Assembly: GCA_944380925.1 (NCBI GenBank)
Contig: CALWJD010000001.1
Span: 317,044-381,043, forward strand
Source: UMGS1491 sp944380925
Lineage (GTDB): Bacteria; Bacillota; Clostridia; Oscillospirales; Acutalibacteraceae
Length of the DNA: 64,000 bases
Reading direction: 5' to 3'
Shown here: positions 1 to 8,812 of the stretch, piece by piece
How positions within the stretch are numbered: position 1 is the first letter of the stretch
How the letters are laid out: each line of letters begins with the position of its first letter
Notes under the pieces: model-generated
What the model was told of the DNA's origin: nothing
Seen by the model: only the letters and a program-made list of their open reading frames with translations
Database searches by the model: none
Translations under genes and position numbers: made by a program

Positions 1-1275
1 TCCACACCCAAGCGTTAATGATGGCACTGCACAGTTATATATATCGCCAATCGCCGCTTGCGACGAAGGGGAATTTATAATAATCCTACCCGCATGCATC
101 TCTGCCGAAAAATCTTCCTCGAGTTTTTTGTTATTGGTATGCAAAACGGCGGTGTGGCCTTCGCCACCAAAGGCAAGAACTTTTCTGCAAAACTCAAAGC
201 CCTCATCAGAGCTATCCACTTTATAGTAAGAAAGAACAGGCGAAAGCTTTTCCACCGAAAGAGGGGCATCTTCGCCAATACTATTTAAAGGTACAATTAA
301 AATTTTAGTATCTTTTGGAACATCAAACCCGGAAATTTTTGCAATTTCATATGCACTCTTACCCGCCACTTTGCCATTTAGTATATTTTTTTCTGGAATT
401 ATCATGTACTTTTCAAGCTTTGTTATTTCATCACCATTTAAGAAATAGCAGCCATTTTCGCTTAAAATCTTCTCAAATTTTTCAGAAATCTCGCTATCCA
501 CTATAACGGACTGCTCGGAAGCACAAATCATACCGTTATCGAAGGTTTTAGATAAAATCAAATCGTTGCAAGCTCTTTCCAAATTTGCACTTTTTTCTAT
601 GTAACACGGAACATTGCCGGGTCCAACACCTAAAGCAGGCTTACCCGTTGAATATGCGGATTTTACCATTCCTGCTCCGCCGGTTGCAAGAACAACATCC
701 ACACCGCTATGGTTCATAAGTAGTGTTGTGGCTTCTATGGAAGGCGACTCTATCCATTGTACGCAGTACTTGGGAGCCCCCGCTTTGACTGCCGCCTCTC
801 TTAAAAGTTCTGCGGTTTTTACGGAGCATTTTTGAGCACCGGGGTGAAATGCAAATATAATCGGGTTTCTTGTTTTTGCGCAAATAATTGATTTAAAAAT
901 TGCTGTGGACGTAGGGTTTGTAACGGGAGTAACTCCCGCAATTATACCAAGCGATTTTGCAATTTCCGTATATCCCTCATTTTCATTTTTCGAAATAATT
1001 CCAACAGTTTTTATATCCTTGATACTGTTCCAAACGTATTCCGCAGCAAACATATTCTTTATTATTTTATCTTCAAATATTCCTCTTCCTGTTTCCTCTA
1101 CCGCCATTTTTGCAAGTTCTACTCTATGGTCCATTGCAACGGCTGCCATGGCTTTAGATATTCTATCCACATCTTCTTGCGTAAGCAATTCATATTCTTT
1201 CAAAGCTTCTTTTGCATTCTTTACCAAAATATCAACGCTTTCGACAATCTCTTTTGAATACTCTTTTAAATCCAT
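1..1275 (-). CDS. adhE: Aldehyde-alcohol dehydrogenase AdhE, N-terminal aldehyde dehydrogenase part (cut by window edge)
   Basis: The reading frame is open from an ATG at 1273-1275 to the window edge (425 codons); an AGGAGG ribosome site lies just upstream at 1282-1287. The protein matches the acylating aldehyde dehydrogenase half of AdhE, which reduces acetyl-CoA to acetaldehyde with NADH before the C-terminal Fe-alcohol dehydrogenase makes ethanol. Visible landmarks are the nucleotide-binding GVTPVTNPTST, the GVGPGNVP segment and the catalytic cysteine in FDNGMICASEQS. The end, SLTLGCG, is where family members run on toward the linker and second domain, which lie outside the window. A stand-alone acetaldehyde dehydrogenase cannot be excluded without the next bases. 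Downstream of leuS on the same strand, with a gap of 48 bases. Confidence 0.9.
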   Translation of the reverse strand, partial: MDLKEYSKEIVESVDILVKNAKEALKEYELLTQEDVDRISKAMAAVAMDHRVELAKMAVEETGRGIFEDKIIKNMFAAEYVWNSIKDIKTVGIISKNENEGYTEIAKSLGIIAGVTPVTNPTSTAIFKSIICAKTRNPIIFAFHPGAQKCSVKTAELLREAAVKAGAPKYCVQWIESPSIEATTLLMNHSGVDVVLATGGAGMVKSAYSTGKPALGVGPGNVPCYIEKSANLERACNDLILSKTFDNGMICASEQSVIVDSEISEKFEKILSENGCYFLNGDEITKLEKYMIIPEKNILNGKVAGKSAYEIAKISGFDVPKDTKILIVPLNSIGEDAPLSVEKLSPVLSYYKVDSSDEGFEFCRKVLAFGGEGHTAVLHTNNKKLEEDFSAEMHAGRIIINSPSSQAAIGDIYNCAVPSLTLGCG

Positions 1276-1323
1276 AAAAAACCTCCTCTTTTATAACTTA
1301 TGAAAAAAGGTTATATACTACAC

Positions 1324-3711
1324 TTATTTTACAACAACATTTAAAAGTCTATCTTGAACATATATTACCTTAACAACTTCTTTTTCTGCCGTGTGTTTTG
1401 CAAAAGTTTGATCGTTTTTAGCTTTTTCAAGGACGTCTTCTTTGGAAATCCCGCACGGACAACTAATTTTTCCTCTGAATTTTCCGTTAACCTGCAAAAC
1501 GATTTGAATTTCTTCATTTTGGAGTTTAGCTTCATCAAAAACAGGCCACTGCGAAACGCTTGCAAAGTTTTCGCCAAGCCTACATTTTTCCCAAACTTCC
1601 TCCGCAACGTGAGGAGCAAACGGACTAAGAAGCAATGTAAAAATTTTCATGTACTCGGACGTAATAAAGCCCTCTTCGTAAATCTCATTAATAAGCGTCA
1701 TAAGTGCGGCAATGGCGGTATTAAACTTCAGAGCCTCTATATCTTCGGAAACTTTCTTTATTGTTTTATGGAAATTAGCTTCCAATTTAGAACTCATCTT
1801 TTTGCTATCATCGATTAAGTTTTGCAAAGCAAAAAAGCGTTCAACAAACCTCCTGCTTCCTTTTATTCCGGCAGTATTCCATGGAGCAGGTTTTTCAAAA
1901 TCACCGATAAACATCTCATAAATACGCATGGTATCGGCACCATATTCATTTACTATATCATCCGGATTTACAACATTTCCACGTGACTTACTCATTTTTT
2001 CATTGTTTTCGCCAAGTATCATACCATGGCTAGTACGTTTAAAGTATGGCTCGGGAGCGTCTGCAACACCGATATCATACAAAAACTTATACCAAAATCT
2101 ACTATAAAGCAAATGAAGGGTGGTATGCTCCATACCGCCATTATACCAATCAACAGGCATCCAATATTTTATGGCCTCAGGCGATGCCAAAGCATTATCG
2201 TTATGTGGATCCAAATACCTAAGAAAATACCACGAAGAGCCTGCCCATTGCGGCATTGTATCGGTTTCTCTTTTTGCCTTGCCGCCACACTTCGGGCAAG
2301 CCACATTAACCCACGAAGTTATATTTTCAAGCGGGGATTCGCCGCCTTCAAGAATTTCAAAATTTTCAATATCAGGGAGCCGAAGCGGCAAACTTTCTTC
2401 CGAGATCGGTACATACCCGCATTTTTCGCAGTGCACTATCGGAATGGGTTCGCCCCAATATCTTTGGCGTGAAAAAACCCAATCACGGAGTTTATAGTTA
2501 ACCTTTGCTTTTCCGCATTCCAATTTTTCAAGTTCTTCTATTACTTTTTTCTTGGCATTTTCCGAAGGAAGGCCATTTAAATCACCGGAATTTATAAGCT
2601 TATCATCTTCATCTATTACGGTAATTAAGTCCAAGCCATATTTGTTTGCAAACTCTTTATCTCTTTCATCATGTGCAGGCACTGCCATTATTGCGCCTGT
2701 TCCATAGCTCATTAAGACGTAATCCGAAACAAATATTGGTATTTCTTTGTTATTTATGGGGTTAATCGCACTAATACCTTCTATTTTTACGCCTGTTTTA
2801 TCTTTATTAAGTTCCGTACGCTGAAAATCTGATTTTTTCTGACTCTCTTTTTGATACTCTCTAATTTTATCTATATTTTTTATGGTTTCTTCGTTTTCCT
2901 TTATAAACGGGTGTTCGGGCGAAATAACCATATATGTAACACCGTATATGGTATCGGGGCGGGTTGTATAAATTTTGATCTTTGAGCCGGTACTAGTTTT
3001 AAAATCAACTTCCGCTCCGGTAGACCTTCCTATCCAGTTTGTCTGCTGCGCCTTAACTCTTTCCGGGTAATCCACAAGCTTTAAATCATCAATTAATCTT
3101 TGAGCATATGCAGTAATTTTTAGCATCCACTGGGATTTTGTCTTTTGAACAACCTCGCTTCCGCAGCGCTCACAAACGCCGCCTACCACTTCTTCATTTG
3201 CCAAAACGCACTTACAAGAGGTGCACCAATTGACGCTTGTAGCACTTTTATAAGCGAGCCCTTTTTTGAACATTTGCAAAAATATCCACTGTGTCCATTT
3301 ATAATACTCAGGAGACGTCGTGTCTATTTCTCGGCTCCAATCGAATGAAAGCCCCAAAGATTTTAGTTGCTTTTTAAATCTTGCAATATTTTTTTCAGTA
3401 ACTTCCCTTGGGTGAATTTTATTTTTTATGGCGTAATTTTCGGTAGGTAACCCGAAAGCGTCCCAGCCCATGGGGTAAAGAACGTTATAGCCCTGCATTC
3501 TTTTTTTTCTGGCAACAATATCAATGGCCGTATAACTTCTTGGGTGCCCTACGTGAAGCCCCTGCCCGGAAGGATAAGGAAACTCTACCAGAGCATAAAA
3601 TTTTTCCTTATCATATTCATTCTTGGCATGGAAAATGCCCTCTTTTTCCCATAAATCTTGCCATTTAGTTTCAAAATTCTTAGGATTATATTTTTCTGTT
3701 TGTTTAGCCAT
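1324..3711 (-). CDS. leuS: Leucyl-tRNA synthetase
   Basis: Charges tRNA-Leu with leucine in the cytoplasm. The 795-residue length fits the short bacterial LeuRS form. The class I signature HVGH is at residues 53-56 and KMSKS at about residue 570. A zinc-ribbon-like CTSC...CERC pair sits near residue 160-180. The CP1 editing domain is present (TTRPDTIYGVTY; later GTGAIMAVPAHDERD). The C-terminus has the usual anticodon-binding and small terminal domains ending in NVVVK. It follows rsfS by 36 bases on the same strand, so the two may be co-transcribed. The upstream sequence is too short for a T-box leader. Confidence 0.97.
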   Translation of the reverse strand: MAKQTEKYNPKNFETKWQDLWEKEGIFHAKNEYDKEKFYALVEFPYPSGQGLHVGHPRSYTAIDIVARKKRMQGYNVLYPMGWDAFGLPTENYAIKNKIHPREVTEKNIARFKKQLKSLGLSFDWSREIDTTSPEYYKWTQWIFLQMFKKGLAYKSATSVNWCTSCKCVLANEEVVGGVCERCGSEVVQKTKSQWMLKITAYAQRLIDDLKLVDYPERVKAQQTNWIGRSTGAEVDFKTSTGSKIKIYTTRPDTIYGVTYMVISPEHPFIKENEETIKNIDKIREYQKESQKKSDFQRTELNKDKTGVKIEGISAINPINNKEIPIFVSDYVLMSYGTGAIMAVPAHDERDKEFANKYGLDLITVIDEDDKLINSGDLNGLPSENAKKKVIEELEKLECGKAKVNYKLRDWVFSRQRYWGEPIPIVHCEKCGYVPISEESLPLRLPDIENFEILEGGESPLENITSWVNVACPKCGGKAKRETDTMPQWAGSSWYFLRYLDPHNDNALASPEAIKYWMPVDWYNGGMEHTTLHLLYSRFWYKFLYDIGVADAPEPYFKRTSHGMILGENNEKMSKSRGNVVNPDDIVNEYGADTMRIYEMFIGDFEKPAPWNTAGIKGSRRFVERFFALQNLIDDSKKMSSKLEANFHKTIKKVSEDIEALKFNTAIAALMTLINEIYEEGFITSEYMKIFTLLLSPFAPHVAEEVWEKCRLGENFASVSQWPVFDEAKLQNEEIQIVLQVNGKFRGKISCPCGISKEDVLEKAKNDQTFAKHTAEKEVVKVIYVQDRLLNVVVK

Positions 3712-3747
3712 AAAAATCGCTCCTCTTTTTAGTATCCATAATAATAA

Positions 3748-4068
3748 TTATTTATTCCAAAGGCTCTCTAAGTCGTAAAGTTCACGTGCTTCCTTGGCAA
3801 AAACATGAACAATAACGTCTTTATAATCTATCAGTATCCATAAATTTGAGATTTTACCCTCACTGCCCGATGGCAAAACGCCAATTTCTTCCATTTTGAC
3901 TTCAACTTCGTCTGCAAGGGCTTTAACATGCGTACTGCTTGTACCCGTTGCAATAACAAAGTAATCCGTTAAACTTGTTTTACCTTCGATTTTTAAAACA
4001 CTGACATTAAGCGCTTTTTTATTTTCTAAAATTTCTTTTATTTTATTTGCTTTTTCAAGTGAATTCAT
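3748..4068 (-). CDS. rsfS: Ribosomal silencing factor RsfS
   Basis: A 106-residue protein of the RsfS/YbeB/Iojap family, which binds ribosomal protein L14 on the 50S subunit and blocks subunit joining when nutrients are short. Family features are DYFVIATGTSSTHVKALAD, the GxxEGKISNLWILIDYKDVIVHVF core and the terminal YDLESLW. It starts 3 bases after the yqeK stop, so translation is probably coupled. The yqeK-rsfS order is the usual one in Bacillota, where nadD often precedes; here nadD is missing and an unrelated gene lies upstream. Confidence 0.95.
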   Translation of the reverse strand: MNSLEKANKIKEILENKKALNVSVLKIEGKTSLTDYFVIATGTSSTHVKALADEVEVKMEEIGVLPSGSEGKISNLWILIDYKDVIVHVFAKEARELYDLESLWNK

Positions 4069-4071
4069 ATT

Positions 4072-4683
4072 TTACCGAACCTCTTTTTTATTTTTTTCCA
4101 ATACGATTTGATTATATGTTTCAAATGTATTTTTATTAATTTCCATGACCTTGAAAATACATCTTTTTATAGCCGTTGAAAGTTTGGCAAGCATAGCGCT
4201 TTCCAGATCGACTTTTGCAAGTCCCCTTAAATACGTAACATCGGGCCATTTTCTTTCTTCGGAAATGTGATCTGCCACAAACACTATTTTTTCAAGCAAG
4301 CTCATGTTTTTTCTGCCTGTTGTGTGATATCTGACGGCGTTTAAAATATCTTCGTCATATATTCCATACTTTTGTTTTAGATATACGCTGCCAACGGGGC
4401 CATGCCAGAGCTTAACCGATATATTTTCAAGCTCTTTCATAACTTCCGGGGCATCTTCTAATACGGCGATATGTTCTTCGTGGGTCATTTCTTTTGCAAT
4501 ATCGTGCATAAGACCCGCAAGCTTTGCTTTTTGGGCATCAACCCCATAAATTTCGGCAAGCATTTGTGCTGCTTTCGCAACGTTCATAGAGTGAATAAAA
4601 CGCTTTTTAGAAACTTTCCCTTTTAAGTCTTCCAAATATAAGCTAAAATCGTACCCTCTTTTTTCATTAGTATTTTTCTGCAT
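4072..4683 (-). CDS. yqeK: YqeK-type HD-domain hydrolase (probable diadenosine tetraphosphatase)
   Basis: A 203-residue HD-superfamily metal-dependent phosphohydrolase. The metal-binding residues are seen as HSMNVAK (first His), LMHDIAKE (the HD pair), a WHGPVGS segment and a later FVADHISEER. Characterised YqeK proteins cleave Ap4A symmetrically to ADP. The C-terminal 40 residues, including a KKEVR tail, extend slightly beyond the HD core. The start is the ATG at 4683; only a weak AAAAGGATAA-like ribosome site precedes it. It is upstream of and near-overlapping rsfS, and is separated from the next gene upstream by a strong hairpin. Confidence 0.9.
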   Translation of the reverse strand: MQKNTNEKRGYDFSLYLEDLKGKVSKKRFIHSMNVAKAAQMLAEIYGVDAQKAKLAGLMHDIAKEMTHEEHIAVLEDAPEVMKELENISVKLWHGPVGSVYLKQKYGIYDEDILNAVRYHTTGRKNMSLLEKIVFVADHISEERKWPDVTYLRGLAKVDLESAMLAKLSTAIKRCIFKVMEINKNTFETYNQIVLEKNKKEVR

Positions 4684-4738
4684 AGTAAAATTATCCTTTT
4701 TAAGCTTTAAAAATTATACTTTTTATAATAACACAAAT

Positions 4739-4771
4739 CAGGCCACATATAAAGTAAATATATGTGGCCTG
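4739..4771 (-). terminator. Perfect 13-bp hairpin, probable terminator of the 4793-5983 gene
   Basis: The arms at 4739-4751 and 4759-4771 are exact inverted repeats (CAGGCCACATATA) with a 7-base loop. It lies 22 bases after the stop of the minus-strand gene at 4793-5983 and about 55 bases before the yqeK start. The U-tract on the minus strand is poor, so it could also be a processing or mRNA-stability hairpin. Confidence 0.65.
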
Positions 4772-4792
4772 AAATTTAAGCTAAGAAAACAA

Positions 4793-5983
4793 TTAAAACT
4801 TTTCTCTCTTTAACTGTTCTATAAATGCTTGTATATTTGAAGTATTATATTGCTTTGTATTACTTCTTATCATTTGCTGTTTAGTAGCTTCTAATGCTGC
4901 TGACACCGCCGGTACGGATCCTTTCACTTCCGGGAAATCCGCAGGAGTAAGTTTATCGTAAAAATCTTTGGAAATAAAGCATATACCAAACCCCTTGAGC
5001 AAGTATTCATATAAATCATCTATGGCTTTTGAACCTTTTTTATAATGAGCACTATACGTGCCTATCATTTTGGCTAAAGTTCGGACCCCGCTCTGCAAAT
5101 CGTTTCCGCCAAACTCCACCCAACCAGCGCGTAGGAGATTTAAGAAGGTGCGCCAATCATTTTCAAAATCTTCGTGCAATCTCCTTTCTAAACTCTCGTC
5201 GTAAGAAGGCACAGCTCGAAATTGATTCATTTCTTTTACTTTACCAACAACACAACTATAAGCAAAATTTCCAGCACGAATTTTAGATACTCGGCAAGTA
5301 TACCTACCACAAGTACCACATAGAGTACGCATCATCTCAAATAAAACTTTATTTTTTTCTTTTGAAATACTCTTCCCATATTTTTTATAAATATCATGAA
5401 TTTCGTTATACCTATCATTATCTAAAGGAGCGCCATCGGACCACTTACTAACAACATCGCTCACTTCTTCCCAAAGGTTCAGTTCGGCAGTACTCTCTTT
5501 TGTGCTGCTATAAATTTCTTTTTTACCATATAGTGACTTTAGATCTTCAAAATAAGCCTTTTTAAAATCACCATAAGTTGAAATATCACGTTCCAAACGC
5601 CGTAAAAACGCCTGGACTACCTTTAGTTTGTGGGGTGAATTTTTACCTTTGTAATCTTTAAGAATCTTTATTAATTTTTTACGGTGATTCATATCGATCG
5701 CCGTATCGTTTACATCCCCCAGAGTAATATCGCTTTTCTTGCGCGTCTTGCTAAGAAATTTCGTAGTTTCTTTATTAAATTTGTCCATTAATTTTTCTAA
5801 TTTCTCATACATCTTATCAAAACTGCCGCCATCAAAAAATGAAAGTTTTGGCTTGGATCTTGCCTCAATTTTAGGTGATAGCAAAACCTCAAAAATTTTT
5901 AAAATTGTTTCCTTAAATTCTTTGCAAGTTACCACCATTTCAGAAAGTTCGCTCATAAATGCTGCAGAAAATTCGATTGACAT
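4793..5983 (-). CDS. Hypothetical protein, 396 residues, no recognised family
   Basis: I do not recognise this protein. A GTG three codons upstream (5992) abuts the GGAGA ribosome site directly, so the ATG at 5983, 9 bases from that site, is the better start. There is no signal peptide and no membrane segment. It is rich in Lys, Glu and Leu and looks mostly helical. Its single striking feature is a cysteine cluster near residue 225-250 (TLCGTCGRYTC, then YSCVVG), with spacing that could bind zinc. It sits as a single-gene unit between ftsY and yqeK, with a terminator-like hairpin at each end, which suggests an insertion into a core gene stretch. Confidence 0.7.
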   Translation of the reverse strand: MSIEFSAAFMSELSEMVVTCKEFKETILKIFEVLLSPKIEARSKPKLSFFDGGSFDKMYEKLEKLMDKFNKETTKFLSKTRKKSDITLGDVNDTAIDMNHRKKLIKILKDYKGKNSPHKLKVVQAFLRRLERDISTYGDFKKAYFEDLKSLYGKKEIYSSTKESTAELNLWEEVSDVVSKWSDGAPLDNDRYNEIHDIYKKYGKSISKEKNKVLFEMMRTLCGTCGRYTCRVSKIRAGNFAYSCVVGKVKEMNQFRAVPSYDESLERRLHEDFENDWRTFLNLLRAGWVEFGGNDLQSGVRTLAKMIGTYSAHYKKGSKAIDDLYEYLLKGFGICFISKDFYDKLTPADFPEVKGSVPAVSAALEATKQQMIRSNTKQYNTSNIQAFIEQLKREKF

Positions 5984-6046
5984 AAAAAGCACTCTCCTTT
6001 TTAAAGCATTTTCACACTAATTTATTCACCTAATATTATAAAAAAT

Positions 6047-6079
6047 AACAACCAAGCAACGCAGTGATGCTTAATTGTT
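6047..6079 (-). terminator. Intrinsic terminator after ftsY
   Basis: On the minus strand the arms AACAA-UU-AAGCA and UGCUU-GG-UUGUU form a 12-bp stem including two U.G pairs, with a 9-base loop, followed by AUUUUUUAU. It lies about 20 bases after the ftsY stop and closes the trmFO-plsX-rnc-ftsY stretch. Confidence 0.8.
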
Positions 6080-6097
6080 AATTATATACATTTTATT

Positions 6098-7006
6098 TTA
6101 TTTGTCAAACATTATTTTTGCAAATTCTTCTGGATTAAACGGTCTCAAGTCGTCAATACCCTCTCCGACACCTATATACTTTACGGGAACGCCTAGTTCC
6201 TCTTTTATGGCAAGAATAATTCCGCCCTTTGCGGTTCCATCCAGTTTAGTTAAAACTATTCCCGTGATATTTAGTATTTTTTTAAACTCAATAGCTTGGT
6301 TCATTGCATTTTGCCCGGTGGAAGCATCAAGCACCAACAAAATTTCCTTATCGGCACCAGGCAGTTCCCTATCTATAACACGGTTTATTTTTTCAAGCTC
6401 ACCCATTAAATTTTTCTTGTTGTGAAGCCTTCCTGCCGTATCGCAAATTATAATATCCATATTTTTCGCTTTTGCCGATGAAATAGAATCAAAAACCACC
6501 GCCGCAGGATCGGAGCCCTCAGGCTGCTTAACTATTGCACATTCGGAGCACTCTGCCCAAATATCAAGCTGTTCGGAAGCTGCAGCTCTGAACGTATCGG
6601 CGGCTGCAAGCAAAACACTTTTCCCATGCTCTTTGAAACTGTGAGCAAGTTTTCCGATTGTTGTTGTTTTTCCGACACCATTTACGCCCAAAACCAAAAT
6701 AATTGACGGTTTGGTTTCAAGTTTTAAATTATTTTCACCCTTTAAAATTTCTAAAACAATATCTTTTAAAGCGTCTTTTATATCTTCCGGTTCCTTAAGG
6801 CCTTTTTCTTTTACTTTTCCCCTTAATCTATCACAAATTTCGTTTGAAGTTTTAACCCCAACATCCGCTGAAATCAGCATTTCTTCGAGTTCTTCAAAAA
6901 ACTCCTCATCTATCTTCGTAAAAGAGTTTACTACCAAATTTATTTTTTCGCAGATATTTTCCTTGGTTTTCTGGAGTCCGTTTTTTATTTTTTCAAAAAA
7001 TCCCAT
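6098..7006 (-). CDS. ftsY: Signal recognition particle receptor FtsY
   Basis: SRP-family GTPase that docks ribosome-nascent chain complexes at the membrane. Start chosen at the ATG at 7006 (MGFFEKIK, the usual FtsY beginning) and not the GTG three codons earlier, because an AGGCGG ribosome site is 8 bases before this ATG. The N domain is helical (residues 1-100), followed by the G domain: GVNGVGKTTTIGKLA (P-loop), DTFRAAASEQL, DTAGRLHN, TKLDGTAKGG and the terminal GVGEGIDDLRPFNP. The acidic membrane-binding A domain of larger FtsY proteins is absent, as in many Gram-positives. It follows rnc by 24 bases. Confidence 0.97.
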   Translation of the reverse strand: MGFFEKIKNGLQKTKENICEKINLVVNSFTKIDEEFFEELEEMLISADVGVKTSNEICDRLRGKVKEKGLKEPEDIKDALKDIVLEILKGENNLKLETKPSIILVLGVNGVGKTTTIGKLAHSFKEHGKSVLLAAADTFRAAASEQLDIWAECSECAIVKQPEGSDPAAVVFDSISSAKAKNMDIIICDTAGRLHNKKNLMGELEKINRVIDRELPGADKEILLVLDASTGQNAMNQAIEFKKILNITGIVLTKLDGTAKGGIILAIKEELGVPVKYIGVGEGIDDLRPFNPEEFAKIMFDK

Positions 7007-7030
7007 AAGCTGCACCGCCTTGCCATAATT

Positions 7031-7738
7031 TTAATATCCCATCCATTTAAGAGCTTCTCGGGCTGCGTGTTGCTCAGCCTCTTTTTTGCTTTTACCCGTG
7101 CCGTATCCTACCACATTATTATTTATTTTTGCCTCGAAAGTAAACCTCTTATCGTGATCGGGTCCCGATTCTTTAACTAAAACGTATTCTATTGTTTCTT
7201 CGGGATTTTTCTGAACAATTTCTTGCAAATCGGTTTTGTAATCATGTATGTCAGGGAGTACAGGATTATTAAGAGCCGGCACAATAAATTTAAAAATAAA
7301 CTCGGACGCTTCTATCAAACTTGAATCCAAATAAATTGCCGCACAGATAGCCTCAAAAATATCAGCCAGAATAGAGGGCCTTGTTCTGCCTCCGGAATGC
7401 TGTTCGCCTCGGCTTAATTTCATAAAATCGCCAATGCCCAGCTTTTTTGAAAACACACAAAGTTGCTTTTCGCAAACCAAAGAAGCTCTTAATTTTGTAA
7501 GCTCGCCTTCGGGATAATTCGGAAAATTTTTAAATATATAATCAGAGGTCACTAAACTCAAAATAGAATCCCCTAAAAATTCAAGCCTTTCGTAACTTAC
7601 CAGTTTTCCGTTTGATTCATTGGCGTAAGACGAATGAGTTAAAGCCATTTTTAAAAATTTTCTGTTTTTAAATTTATATCCAATTTCACGTTCCAGCTTT
7701 CCGATATCCGGATTATCGTTATTATTTTTCTTAATCAT
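7031..7738 (-). CDS. rnc: Ribonuclease III
   Basis: Double-strand RNA endonuclease of rRNA and mRNA processing, 235 residues. The RNase III signature ERLEFLGDSIL lies near residue 48, the second acidic cluster LADIFEAICAAIYLD near residue 125, and the C-terminal dsRNA-binding domain starts about residue 162 (DYKTDLQEIVQK) and ends KKEAEQHAAREAL. It lies between plsX and ftsY as in many Bacillota; the acpP gene often found between plsX and rnc is not there. A 30-base gap from plsX suggests one transcript. Confidence 0.97.
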   Translation of the reverse strand: MIKKNNNDNPDIGKLEREIGYKFKNRKFLKMALTHSSYANESNGKLVSYERLEFLGDSILSLVTSDYIFKNFPNYPEGELTKLRASLVCEKQLCVFSKKLGIGDFMKLSRGEQHSGGRTRPSILADIFEAICAAIYLDSSLIEASEFIFKFIVPALNNPVLPDIHDYKTDLQEIVQKNPEETIEYVLVKESGPDHDKRFTFEAKINNNVVGYGTGKSKKEAEQHAAREALKWMGY

Positions 7739-7768
7739 TTTGCACCCCCAAAAACGAATCTTTGGATA

Positions 7769-8788
7769 CTAATCTTCTTCGGAGCTTCCCTTTAGCAAAT
7801 TTTCGCTTTTAAGACAGTCTGTTATAAGCTTAACCACGTTACGTTTTTCATATTCGGCAGCAAGCCTTATTGCGTTTTTAAACGTTTTGGCATCGGAGCT
7901 TCCGTGAGCTTTAAAAACAGATTTTGAAATTCCCATAAATGGCGCTCCGCCATATTCTTTATAATCTATATGCTTTTTCATTTTTCTTATGTCGGGAAGC
8001 AGTACGGAAGCCGCCAATTTATTTTTAAAGCTTTTTTGAAATATTTCACCAAACTTTCCAAAAATAGCTTTTCCCATACCCTCATAAAATTTCAAAATAA
8101 TATTTCCCGTAAATCCATCGCAAACTACAACATCCGCTTTATCGGCCATTATATCTCTTGCCTCTATATTACCGATAAAATTAATATTTGTTTCTTTCAA
8201 AAGTTTAAAAGATTCAAACCTTAACTCATCGCCTTTGTTGCTCTCCGTTCCAATATTTACGAGTGCAACACGAGGTTCCTCGATAGTCATGATATTTTTC
8301 ATATAAATATATCCCATAATACCAAATTGCTTGAGCATCTCGGGTCTACATTCAACATTTGCGCCGCTATCAATGAGCATAAATAATCCACCGGCGCTTG
8401 GTATTACCGGCGCAAAAGCGCAACGTTTAATCCCTTTAATTCTTTTAACTATTAAGGTTGCCCCCACGCACAGCGCTCCGCTATTTCCCGCCGAAACAAA
8501 CGCATCTCCCATTCCCTCGGCAAGCATCCGGAGTCCTTGAGCCATAGAAGAATTGCTTTTTGACTTCATAATATCCGTTGCAGCATCTTCCATTGTTATA
8601 ACATCCGGTGCATGAGATACTGTGATATCTTTTAAAGAAATATTGTTTTTGTTTGCCACTTCTTTTATTGTTGCTTCATCGCCAACCAAAATTATATCAT
8701 AGCCAAATTCATCGGCCGCCATACGGGAAGCTTTTAAAATTTCGAGCGGTGCATTATCCCCGCCAAAAGCATCAACTATTATTCTCAT
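7769..8788 (-). CDS. plsX: Phosphate acyltransferase PlsX
   Basis: Converts acyl-ACP to acyl-phosphate, the donor for PlsY in phosphatidic acid synthesis. The 339-residue length is typical. The N-terminal MRIIVDAFGGDNAP matches the family start (DAMGGD in most; Phe replaces Met here). Other landmarks are GNSGALCVGA, a GVNVGTES-like VNIGTESNKG, VVCDGFTGN and the terminal YGGAPFMGISKSVFKAHGSS. It is 24 bases downstream of trmFO. Confidence 0.96.
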   Translation of the reverse strand: MRIIVDAFGGDNAPLEILKASRMAADEFGYDIILVGDEATIKEVANKNNISLKDITVSHAPDVITMEDAATDIMKSKSNSSMAQGLRMLAEGMGDAFVSAGNSGALCVGATLIVKRIKGIKRCAFAPVIPSAGGLFMLIDSGANVECRPEMLKQFGIMGYIYMKNIMTIEEPRVALVNIGTESNKGDELRFESFKLLKETNINFIGNIEARDIMADKADVVVCDGFTGNIILKFYEGMGKAIFGKFGEIFQKSFKNKLAASVLLPDIRKMKKHIDYKEYGGAPFMGISKSVFKAHGSSDAKTFKNAIRLAAEYEKRNVVKLITDCLKSENLLKGSSEED

Positions 8789-8812
8789 AAAATATCCACC
8801 CTTTCAAAAATA

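Noticed and set aside
905..1303. Plus-strand open frames across the first 1.3 kb
   Set aside because: They lie antisense to adhE, whose minus-strand frame is open to the window edge with an AGGAGG site and clear homology.
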